A program made the translations under genes and the position numbers. Positions 17,517-25,184 of a stretch of 64,000 nucleotides of DNA are shown here, piece after piece (position 1 is the first letter of the stretch; every line of letters starts with the position of its first letter). Source of the DNA: Bog-257 sp963846715. Its GTDB lineage: Bacteria > Acidobacteriota > Terriglobia > Terriglobales > Acidobacteriaceae. The stretch is taken from the NCBI GenBank assembly GCA_963846715.1, contig CAWJXA010000002.1:496001-560000 (forward strand). The letters run 5' to 3'. Below the pieces are notes generated by a model. It was not told the origin of the DNA. It did no database searches and saw only the letters and a list, made by a program, of their open reading frames with translations.

Positions 17517-17586
17517 CATTCCAGGTGGCACGTTGGCACCACATTGTATAGCACTATTATGGTGTCGCAGTACTCTAACTCGATGC

Positions 17587-17607
17587 GGGGGAATTTCCCC
17601 CTCTTTT
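17587..17607 (+). terminator. Possible leader attenuator hairpin
   Basis: GGGGG (17587-17591) and CCCCC (17597-17601) form a short stem extended by A/T pairs, followed by TCTTTT. It sits in the predicted leader, between the sigma-54 promoter and the NusG-like gene. As an intrinsic terminator it would be weak. Confidence 0.35.
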
Positions 17608-17704
17608 GACCCCTGCATTTTCACCGCACGGCCCCGCAAATGGGACTCAAAATGGCGGAGCCATGCGTTTCTCCTTACGGTGCAGGCTAAACGAACGCAA
17701 CTCC

Positions 17705-18205
17705 ATGGAACACACACGATGCTGGCTGGCCGCATATACCCGTTCTCGTCATGAGAATCATGTGGCCAGCCAGTTATCGTGTAAGGGCCTGGAATCCATC
17801 CTTCCAACCTACGCCAAGTTGAGCCGATGGTCTGACAGAATCCGGCGTACTCAGGCCCCTCTGTTCCCTGGCTATGTTTTTGTTCATGTTTCCGACGCAG
17901 AACGTGTTCCTGTGCTGCAAACGACAGGCGTCGTGAACCTCGTCTCGGTCGGTGGCAAGGCTGCTCAGTTACGGGACGACGAAATTGACAAGCTGCGGAC
18001 CTGTACCGCACGCGCCAACGAAATAGAACCGCACCCGTATCTAAAACTTGGACACCGGGTGCGCGTCAAGCACGGACCCTTCGCCGGATGGGAAGGAATT
18101 TTGGTGCAGAAACAGAACTCCACCCGGCTGGTTATAACGGTAGACCAGATCATGAAATCTGTGGCCATCAATCTAAACGGCGCCGATGTCGAATCGATCG
18201 GCTAG
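17705..18205 (+). CDS. NusG-family transcription antiterminator (UpxY/RfaH/LoaP-like)
   Basis: A 166-residue specialised NusG paralogue that would ride with RNA polymerase and prevent early termination in long polysaccharide operons. The N-terminal NGN domain begins WLAAYTRSRHENHVASQL and includes PLFPGYVFVHV. The C-terminal KOW domain reads GHRVRVKHGPFAGWEGILV. ATG 17705 puts the NGN domain at the N-terminus as in relatives; an alternative ATG at 17663 with GGCGGAG upstream would add 14 residues. It is the first gene of the exopolysaccharide locus, which fits an operon-specific antiterminator. Confidence 0.85.
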   Translation: MEHTRCWLAAYTRSRHENHVASQLSCKGLESILPTYAKLSRWSDRIRRTQAPLFPGYVFVHVSDAERVPVLQTTGVVNLVSVGGKAAQLRDDEIDKLRTCTARANEIEPHPYLKLGHRVRVKHGPFAGWEGILVQKQNSTRLVITVDQIMKSVAINLNGADVESIG

Positions 18206-18266
18206 ACATTAGAGCGCAGTTTCTCCCGCCACTCGAACTCTCACAACATTCTGGCGAACAAATCCC

Positions 18267-19757
18267 ATGATCCCCCTGCAAAGTTTCCCAGCGACTCCGT
18301 CCTGGACCGACGGATTTTTCCAGCCGGTGCCTCAAGTTAGCGTCTCCAGCACCGCCAATGTCGACTCCGGCACCCGGCTGGAACCACTTCTGAATATTGC
18401 TGAAAAAACACTCGACTTTCTCGCCGTCACGTTTGCGGTATGTTCCGCTTACGTGCTTTACCGGATATCGGGCGCCGGTCAGCAGGCACGCTACTCAGGG
18501 TCTACCGTATTGCTGGGCGCCGCAGCTTTCGCTGTCTTGTTCGTGATTTTGCTGGAAAGGCATGGCGGCTATCGCACCTGCCAAAGCCTGCTCGCCGTGC
18601 GTGAAACCGAGCGCGTCATGCGGGTCACCTTGGAGAGCTTTTTTATTACGCTCTTGCTGGCCTACCTTTCTGCCCTGCCTTTGCCTCGCCTGGTCATCGC
18701 CTTTGCCGCGATTGCGGTTCCTATTTTCGTCACGCTGGAGAAATGGGAGACCTACCACGGTATGCGCGCTCTTCGCCGAAAAGGCTTTGGGACAAGACGA
18801 GCGGTCATCCTGGGGGCTGGAACGCTGGGACGGCGTGTGTATTCGGCCCTCGTCCGCTCGCCTAAATTCGGGCTCGATCCGGTCGCGTTTGTCGATGACG
18901 ATCCGCAAAAATGTGGCTTAGAGCTTTACGAGTCCTCTTATCATCACAAGCGTCCTGCCAAGGTCATGCCCGGACCGCTATCGCCAGACCTTTTACGCGA
19001 ATTGAACGCTTCGGTGTTAGTCATTGCCACGCCTGATGCGGACCGCGACTCGACGCTGCCGCTACTCGCTGAACTGTCTGCCGCGGGCATGAATACCTAT
19101 TTCGTTCCCAAAGATTTCTCCGAACCCGGCTACTGGATTAACTATGCCGAACTCGACGGAGTCATGTTGGCCCACCTGTCGAAAGAACGTACCGGCTTCA
19201 TTTACGAACCGCTTAAGCGCTTTCTCGACGTCGTGGGCGCCGCGATGGGCCTGGTGTTACTTTCCCTGCCTCTCTTTGTCGTCGCCGCACTTGTGAAAAT
19301 TACCTCGCCAGGACCGGTTCTGTTCCAGCAGCATCGCGTTGGAAAAGATGGCCGGCTGTTTCCGATATACAAGTTCCGCACCATGTTCCGCGATGCGCCA
19401 GCCTACGCCAACTCCCCGAAGCACGGTAATGATCCACACATAACTCCGCTGGGCCGCTTTCTTCGCAAGACCAGCCTCGATGAATTCCCGCAGCTCCTGA
19501 ATGTGCTTCTTGGCGACATGTCGCTGGTCGGACCGCGACCAGAGATGCCTTTCATCGTCGAGCGATACACTCCGCTGCAGCGTCAACGCTTGTCGGTCAA
19601 GCCCGGAATCACCGGATTGTGGCAGCTGAGTGCCGATCGCACTGCTCTGATTCACGAAAATATGGAATACGACTTGTATTACGTCCGCAACCGCAGTGCA
19701 TTCATCGACCTCGCCATTCTGCTCCACACTTTACTGTTCGCCGCGCGAGGAGTCTAA
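18267..19757 (+). CDS. Undecaprenyl-phosphate sugar-1-phosphate transferase (WbaP/WcaJ-like)
   Basis: A 496-residue polyprenyl glycosylphosphotransferase that starts exopolysaccharide assembly by moving a sugar-1-phosphate (Glc-1-P or Gal-1-P) from UDP-sugar to undecaprenyl phosphate. The N-terminal half has four or so membrane segments (about 40-145) and a Rossmann-like CoA-binding domain (about 160-270, RAVILGAGTLGRRVYSAL). The C-terminal catalytic domain starts KRFLDVVGAAMGLVLLSLPL and has the motifs YKFRTM, SLDEFPQLLNVLLGDMSLVG, RPE and KPGITGLWQ. It lies 61 bases after the antiterminator gene. The exact sugar is not determined by sequence. Confidence 0.92.
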   Translation: MIPLQSFPATPSWTDGFFQPVPQVSVSSTANVDSGTRLEPLLNIAEKTLDFLAVTFAVCSAYVLYRISGAGQQARYSGSTVLLGAAAFAVLFVILLERHGGYRTCQSLLAVRETERVMRVTLESFFITLLLAYLSALPLPRLVIAFAAIAVPIFVTLEKWETYHGMRALRRKGFGTRRAVILGAGTLGRRVYSALVRSPKFGLDPVAFVDDDPQKCGLELYESSYHHKRPAKVMPGPLSPDLLRELNASVLVIATPDADRDSTLPLLAELSAAGMNTYFVPKDFSEPGYWINYAELDGVMLAHLSKERTGFIYEPLKRFLDVVGAAMGLVLLSLPLFVVAALVKITSPGPVLFQQHRVGKDGRLFPIYKFRTMFRDAPAYANSPKHGNDPHITPLGRFLRKTSLDEFPQLLNVLLGDMSLVGPRPEMPFIVERYTPLQRQRLSVKPGITGLWQLSADRTALIHENMEYDLYYVRNRSAFIDLAILLHTLLFAARGV

Positions 19758-19796
19758 GCCCCTCTCTTCCCTTCTTTCTGTTGCCTGGAGAAACTC

Positions 19797-21251
19797 ATGC
19801 GAATTGCCGTTGTCGGGTCAGGCTATGTTGGGCTTGTGACCGCCGTCTGTTTGGCTGAGATTGGGCACGATGTTATCTCCGTCGACTCTGATGCCAACAA
19901 GATTGCCGCTCTGAAGCGCGGCGAAGTTCCCATCCATGAGTATCTTTTGCCCGAGCTGTTGGAGCGCCACAAGGATGGTCGGCTTGCGTTTTCCGCTTCG
20001 CTCAGTTCAGCCGTGCGGGAGGCTGAAGCCGTGTTTATCACGGTCGGAACGCCACAAGCCGCCAGCGGTGAGCCCGACCTTTCCTACGTCGAATCGGTGG
20101 CCGCCGAGATTGCTTCCGCCATCAACGAACCCAAGTTGATTGTCGAGAAGAGCACGGTTCCGGTGTGCACCTGCGAATCGATTCGCAAAGTTTTGGCCAT
20201 GAATGGCGCACTCGCAGGACAGTTCTATGTCGCATCGAACCCTGAATTCCTGCGCGAAGGGTCGGCGGTGACCGATTTCCTCTATCCCGACCGCATTGTC
20301 ATGGGCGTGGATGACGACTTCAGCGCGGCAATGCTCTACCGCATTTACCGCCCCTTGGCGGAAGGCACGTACTATCAGCAGGAACACGCTATTCCTTGCC
20401 CCGGCCTTAGAGAGAAGCGGGCCCGCATCATCGTGACCAACGCCAAGAGTGCCGAGTTGATCAAGCATGCCTCAAATGCTTTCTTGGCCATGAAAATTTC
20501 CTTCATCAATATGGTCGCCAACATTTCCGAGGCCGTCGGAGCCGACATTGATCAGGTGTGCGCGGGGGTTGGTTCTGACCCACGTATCGGAACCCAGTTT
20601 TTGCAGGCCGGGATTGGATACGGCGGCTCCTGTTTTCCCAAAGATGTTTCAGCGTTTCACTCCGTCGCGGTGCAATGCGGAACGGAGTCCTCCCTGCTCG
20701 ATGATGTTATCCGCATTAACCGCGACCAGCGCCTGCGCTTTGTGAAGAAAGTTCGCACCGCATTGTGGACATTGCGCGGCAAAAAAATCGGTGTCTTAGG
20801 TTTGGCTTTCAAGGGAGGCACCGATGATATTCGTGAATCCCCGGCTATCGCCATCATCCAGGAGTTGCTCAAGCAAGGCGCCAGCATCTGTGCCTACGAT
20901 CCCGCCGCCATGCCCAAGACGCGGGAGCTTTTGTCTCCCGGCACCATCGAGTATGCCGCCAACGAATATCTCGCGGCATCACGGCGCGACGCGCTCCTCG
21001 TCCTCACGGACTGGGAACAGTTTGCCAAACTGGACTTGCAGAAGCTACGTACGCTCATGAAGCAACCCATCGTCATCGACGGACGGAATCTGTTTCAGCC
21101 CAGTCAGATGGCGGCCTCCGGATTCCTGTATTACAGCGTGGGACGTCCACTTCAGATCAGCGAAAGTATGCCTTACTTGGGGCACGGGATTCATCTCGCA
21201 CCTCAGCCTGCCCTCGCCATGCCACCCCATCGCAACCCTGTCTTCGCCTAA
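19797..21251 (+). CDS. UDP-glucose 6-dehydrogenase-type nucleotide-sugar dehydrogenase
   Basis: A 484-residue enzyme of the UDP-glucose/GDP-mannose dehydrogenase family, oxidising a UDP-hexose to the uronic acid in two NAD-dependent steps. The NAD-binding motif VGSGYVGLVTAVCLAE is at the N-terminus. NPEFLREGSAVTDF and PDRIVMG are conserved signatures, and the catalytic Cys lies in YGGSCFPKD near residue 280. The C-terminal domain starts GVLGLAFKGGTDDIRESPA. A GGAG ribosome-binding site precedes ATG 19797. It would supply UDP-glucuronate to the adjacent exopolysaccharide machinery. Confidence 0.92.
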   Translation: MRIAVVGSGYVGLVTAVCLAEIGHDVISVDSDANKIAALKRGEVPIHEYLLPELLERHKDGRLAFSASLSSAVREAEAVFITVGTPQAASGEPDLSYVESVAAEIASAINEPKLIVEKSTVPVCTCESIRKVLAMNGALAGQFYVASNPEFLREGSAVTDFLYPDRIVMGVDDDFSAAMLYRIYRPLAEGTYYQQEHAIPCPGLREKRARIIVTNAKSAELIKHASNAFLAMKISFINMVANISEAVGADIDQVCAGVGSDPRIGTQFLQAGIGYGGSCFPKDVSAFHSVAVQCGTESSLLDDVIRINRDQRLRFVKKVRTALWTLRGKKIGVLGLAFKGGTDDIRESPAIAIIQELLKQGASICAYDPAAMPKTRELLSPGTIEYAANEYLAASRRDALLVLTDWEQFAKLDLQKLRTLMKQPIVIDGRNLFQPSQMAASGFLYYSVGRPLQISESMPYLGHGIHLAPQPALAMPPHRNPVFA

Positions 21252-21289
21252 CCGACCGCTTAGCCCGTCGGGACCAGAAACTTCTTACA

Positions 21290-23509
21290 ATGCTTTTTAC
21301 TCCTTCTGTCGAGCCTTCCCCAGCTTGTTGTCTCGAGCTGCCTGCCAACGGGACTGTGCTGTTTGCTCCGCACGAGGAACGGGTGGTGTCGGAGATATGG
21401 ACTATGTTGCGCCGCCGCAAGGTGCTGATTCTGGGGTGTTGCGCCGGGTGCCTGCTCATGGCGGGCCTCTATGTCCTGCTGAAGAGTCCTCAGTATGAGG
21501 CCACTGCCCGCATCGAAGTTAGTCCGGCAGGGACGAATTCGCTGGGGCTCGATCAAATGGCCTCCAGAATGTTGAGCCCTTCCGATCCAACCATCCAGCT
21601 GCAAAGCGCCGTTACGGTTCTGCAGAGCAATACCATCGCTCTTGCGGTCATGAAGCAATTGAAGATGGCCGAGAGAAAAGACTTCGCTGGGCGGTGGATG
21701 CAGCCCCCTAACACTTCCCTCGCCGATATTTCTCCCGAGGCGCGCGATGGATTGCTGCTGCGCTTCCGCAAGGCTCTGACCGTGGAGGTCGTACCCAAGA
21801 CCGACATCATTGCGGTGCAGTTCCGGGCGAAAGACCCGGCACTCGCCGCCGACGTCGTGAACTCCACCGTGTCGCGTTACACCGAGCGAAACTTCCGCAG
21901 CAGCTACGAGTCGGCAACTCTGGTATCGACCTGGCTGTCCAGACAGATGGACGATCTCAAGATCAAGGCCGGCGAATCGCAGCAGAAGCTGAGCGAACTT
22001 CAAAAGGAACAAGGCCTGATTGGCCTCGACGAGACCGACAACATCGTCACCGAGAAACTTAAGCAGTTAGACGAGCAGCTCACCGTAGCCGAGTCCGATC
22101 GCATCATGAAAGAAGCGCGATACCGTATCGCTGCTTCCGGAAATCCCGAACTCATCACCTCGACAGTTCCAGAACCCACCCTCGAAGTGTTGCGTTCGCA
22201 GCAGGCGCAGTTGCGGGTTGACTACGCTCGCTTGAGCACAAAGTTCGGCGATGGCTACCCCAAGCTCGCCGAACTCGCCAACGAAATCGCCCAGGTCGAA
22301 AGTGCTATTCAGGCGGAGCTTACCAATCTTTCCCAGCGCTACAAGAACGAATATACCGCCGCCGCTAACACCGAGGGTATGTTGCGCGCCAGCTTCGAAA
22401 AGCAGAAGCAAAAGGCCTTCGACCTGAACCAGGGCGCCGCCCAGTACGCCATCTTGAAACATGAAGTCGAGGCCACTCAGGACCTTTACGAGACGCTGCA
22501 ATTGAAGCTGAAGCAAGCTGGCATCGTCGCGGGCCTGGCCTCCGCTAACATTGCACTGGTTGAACCCGGACAGCTTCCTTCGCGCCCGGTTGATCCCCGG
22601 CCCGGCCTGGATCTTGCGCTGGGCCTGGGGATTGGACTCGGCTTCGGAGTTCTCACAGCCATCGGCCTGGAAGCTTGCGACGCGACCATCCGAACCAGTG
22701 AGGAGGCCGAGAGTGTGAGCGCGCTTCCGTCGTTAGCAGTCATCCCCCTGATTCGCCAGCATGACCTCGAACACGGGCTTAAGAAGCTATCTTCCGCCGA
22801 CCTCGCCGGCCGTCTCCGCCTGATTGCTATTACCAGTCCGCAATCCCAGGCCTCGGAGTCTTATCGCAGTTTGCGCACCGCGCTGCTACTGTCATTGGCC
22901 GGCCGTCGCCCCCAAGTGCTTCTGGTCACCAGCTCGGGGCCGGCAGAAGGCAAAACTCTTACAGCAATTAATTACGCAACTGTGTTGGCGCAGCAAGGCG
23001 CGAGGGTCCTGCTGGTAGACGCTGATCTTCGGCAACCTTCCTTGCATCAGGCCTTCAATATTCCTCCCACCCCGGGACTCAGTGCCATGCTCGCCGGCTC
23101 CAGCTCGGCAGAGGAGGCCATCTCGCGAGTAGAACAGATGCCTTCTCTGGCGATTCTGCCTTCCGGAACTCCGCCTGCCTATCCCGCGGAAATGCTGGCC
23201 TCTAAAAGGATGACGGAGTTGCTTGAGCACTGGCGCAGCGAGTACGAATACATCGTTCTGGACACGCCACCCGTAGCGATGTTCACCGATGCGGTGGTAC
23301 TTGGATCTGGCGCCGACGCAGCCCTTTTGGTGGTGCGCGCGTGCGCTACCACCAGGCATGCGCTTCGCCATGCCCGCGACTTGTTATTCCGCGCCAAGAC
23401 AAACCTTGCCGGCATTGTGCTCAACGGAGTCGATCTACGCTATGAGCCAGACTACTATCGTTCCTACCGTTCTCAAGGCCTAAATACCCACCTGCATTGG
23501 CTGAAATGA
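21290..23509 (+). CDS. Wzc-like chain-length regulator with tyrosine autokinase domain
   Basis: A 739-residue polysaccharide co-polymerase fused to a BY-kinase. TM1 lies at about 45-64 and TM2 at about 440-460 (LALGLGIGLGFGVLTAIGLE). Between them is a Wzz domain with long coiled coils (about 215-400). The cytoplasmic kinase has Walker A SGPAEGKT at about 549-556, Walker A' LLVDADLRQPS and Walker B YIVLDTPPV. The tail YEPDYYRSYRS supplies autophosphorylated tyrosines. It would control chain length and export together with the Wza-like protein whose ATG overlaps its stop (ATGA). Confidence 0.93.
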   Translation: MLFTPSVEPSPACCLELPANGTVLFAPHEERVVSEIWTMLRRRKVLILGCCAGCLLMAGLYVLLKSPQYEATARIEVSPAGTNSLGLDQMASRMLSPSDPTIQLQSAVTVLQSNTIALAVMKQLKMAERKDFAGRWMQPPNTSLADISPEARDGLLLRFRKALTVEVVPKTDIIAVQFRAKDPALAADVVNSTVSRYTERNFRSSYESATLVSTWLSRQMDDLKIKAGESQQKLSELQKEQGLIGLDETDNIVTEKLKQLDEQLTVAESDRIMKEARYRIAASGNPELITSTVPEPTLEVLRSQQAQLRVDYARLSTKFGDGYPKLAELANEIAQVESAIQAELTNLSQRYKNEYTAAANTEGMLRASFEKQKQKAFDLNQGAAQYAILKHEVEATQDLYETLQLKLKQAGIVAGLASANIALVEPGQLPSRPVDPRPGLDLALGLGIGLGFGVLTAIGLEACDATIRTSEEAESVSALPSLAVIPLIRQHDLEHGLKKLSSADLAGRLRLIAITSPQSQASESYRSLRTALLLSLAGRRPQVLLVTSSGPAEGKTLTAINYATVLAQQGARVLLVDADLRQPSLHQAFNIPPTPGLSAMLAGSSSAEEAISRVEQMPSLAILPSGTPPAYPAEMLASKRMTELLEHWRSEYEYIVLDTPPVAMFTDAVVLGSGADAALLVVRACATTRHALRHARDLLFRAKTNLAGIVLNGVDLRYEPDYYRSYRSQGLNTHLHWLK

Positions 23510-24510
23510 CTATTCTCAAATGGTTCGTCCTATTTGCCGTTTCATTCGGAGCCTTCACTCCCTTGCACGCCCAGGTGTCCCGAGACGCCGCAAGTCCCAG
23601 CCAATCTCCGGTGACGAGTCAGCAACAACTCAATCCTCTCGATACGGCTCCCCCGCAGAATCCAGCGAGTTCGCAGCCAGCGCTTGACCCACGGACTGCG
23701 CTGCTCCTTGGGTCCGGGGATCTCCTCGACGTTCGCGTTTTCGACACGCCGGAGCTGTCGGGCAAATTTCGCGTGGACAGCCTCGGCGAAATCATGCTGC
23801 CGGTGGGGGGAACTGTCAAGGTTGAGGGTCTCACCGCTGAGGAAGCGCAGATTGCCATCGAAGATCGACTGCGTAAGCGAGACATTCTGCACCACCCTCA
23901 CGTGGAAGTATTGGTCCTCGAATACGCCACTCAGGGTGTAACCGTTATGGGTGAGGTAAGACTCCCGGGAGTCTATCCCCTGTTGGGCCGGCACACCGTG
24001 CTCGACTTCATATCCGTTGCTGGAGGGCTCACGCCATCGGCCTCCAAAACCGTGGTAATCACGCATAAGAGCTCTCCTGAGCAAGTCATCAGTCTCAATC
24101 TGGGTGTCGCTTCTACGACTCCGGCGCACCAGGACTTTGAGGTCGAACCGGGCGATCGCATCGTGGTCACACGCGCGGGGGTCGTCTATGTAATCGGCGA
24201 CGTGGGACGTCCCGGCGGCTACCTGATAGAGAACAAGGACACGGTAACCGTCCTGCAAGCTCTCGCGCTCGCTCAAGGCTTGAATAAGACCGCCAAATTG
24301 GATGCGCGCCTCATTCGTACTTCGGCCGCCGGACGAACCGAGACAGATTTGCCGTTGAAGAAAATCCTGGCCAACCAGGCGACTGACCCCGGCCTTCAGG
24401 ATGGCGACATTCTGTTTGTGCCCATCAGCGGCACCAAGGAATGGGCCGACAAAGGTATGACCTCCATCCTGCAAATGGCTGTCGGTGTAGTGATCTACGG
24501 AAGACTCTGA
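23506..24510 (+). CDS. Wza-like outer-membrane polysaccharide export protein
   Basis: A 334-residue periplasmic/outer-membrane exporter. A signal peptide (FVLFAVSFGAFTPLHA) is followed by a Pro/Ser/Gln-rich linker to about 65. The Poly_export domain runs about 66-150 (LGSGDLLDVRVFDTPELSG), then two SLBB-type domains: VTVMGEVRLPGVYPL near 148 and VYVIGDVGRPGGYL near 228. It lacks a visible lipobox Cys, unlike E. coli Wza. The start overlaps the kinase gene by four bases. A second homologue sits at 40912. Confidence 0.92.
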   Translation: MTILKWFVLFAVSFGAFTPLHAQVSRDAASPSQSPVTSQQQLNPLDTAPPQNPASSQPALDPRTALLLGSGDLLDVRVFDTPELSGKFRVDSLGEIMLPVGGTVKVEGLTAEEAQIAIEDRLRKRDILHHPHVEVLVLEYATQGVTVMGEVRLPGVYPLLGRHTVLDFISVAGGLTPSASKTVVITHKSSPEQVISLNLGVASTTPAHQDFEVEPGDRIVVTRAGVVYVIGDVGRPGGYLIENKDTVTVLQALALAQGLNKTAKLDARLIRTSAAGRTETDLPLKKILANQATDPGLQDGDILFVPISGTKEWADKGMTSILQMAVGVVIYGRL

Positions 24511-24512
24511 AC

Positions 24513-25184
24513 ATGGATCGACGCGAACCGTTGCACTACCGGCAAGGCCTCTGGGTCGCAGTCCTCGGCCCCGATGGCGCCGGTAAATCCGCCGCCATCC
24601 AACAGCTGATGGAAGACCTCTCGTCCCATTTTGGCGAGATCCAGCGCTTCCATTTCCGCCCCATGTTTAAGCGGCGAGAGCGGCATTCATCCCCCGTCAC
24701 CGACCCGCACGGAAAACTGCCCCGCAGTTTGCCTGTTTCTATCCTCAAGCTTCTGTATTGGTTCGTGGATTACTGGTTCGGGTATCTGGCTGTTATTCGT
24801 CCCGCTCTGCGTAGCTCAACTTTAACTGTGTTCGACCGTTACTATGACGACCTGCTGGTTGATCCGAAACGCTATCGTTTGCCGGTTTCTTCGCTTCACT
24901 TCGCTAAGTTGCTGGCCCGGTTAGTGCCACGACCCGATCTCTACATTGTGCTCGATGTTCCCGCCGAACTTGTGCAACGGAGAAAGGCCGAAGTCAGTTG
25001 CGCGGAATCGCGCCGCCAGAGGATTGCATATTTGCAGATGTTCCATTCGCTACCCAACGCGTTCATCATTGACGCCGCCGAACCTCTCGACAACGTAACC
25101 CGGCAAATGCGGTCCGTCATCCTCCACACGTTGGCAAATCGCGCTCAACATCGAACCGGAGTATCCCTGATTGCTCGCGCCTGA
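24513..25184 (+). CDS. Thymidylate kinase-like P-loop kinase
   Basis: A 223-residue P-loop kinase resembling dTMP kinase. Walker A is GPDGAGKS (about 22-29), FDRYYDD matches the DR(Y/H) motif of the family, and RPDLYIVLDVPAELVQRRK matches the lid-side strand. It begins two bases after the Wza-like gene stop. Such genes sit inside exopolysaccharide clusters of Acidobacteria and other phyla, so a role in nucleotide-sugar or glycan phosphorylation is possible, but the substrate is unknown. The next protein carries what looks like a degenerate copy of this domain. Confidence 0.75.
   Translation: MDRREPLHYRQGLWVAVLGPDGAGKSAAIQQLMEDLSSHFGEIQRFHFRPMFKRRERHSSPVTDPHGKLPRSLPVSILKLLYWFVDYWFGYLAVIRPALRSSTLTVFDRYYDDLLVDPKRYRLPVSSLHFAKLLARLVPRPDLYIVLDVPAELVQRRKAEVSCAESRRQRIAYLQMFHSLPNAFIIDAAEPLDNVTRQMRSVILHTLANRAQHRTGVSLIARA

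Noticed and set aside
17524..17540. Second possible sigma-54 site (TGGCACGTTGGCACC)
   Set aside because: No GC dinucleotide lies at the required ten-base spacing, unlike the site at 17501.
21260..22012. Open frame antisense to the tyrosine-kinase gene
   Set aside because: The forward gene has full Wzc/BY-kinase motifs; the antisense frame has none.
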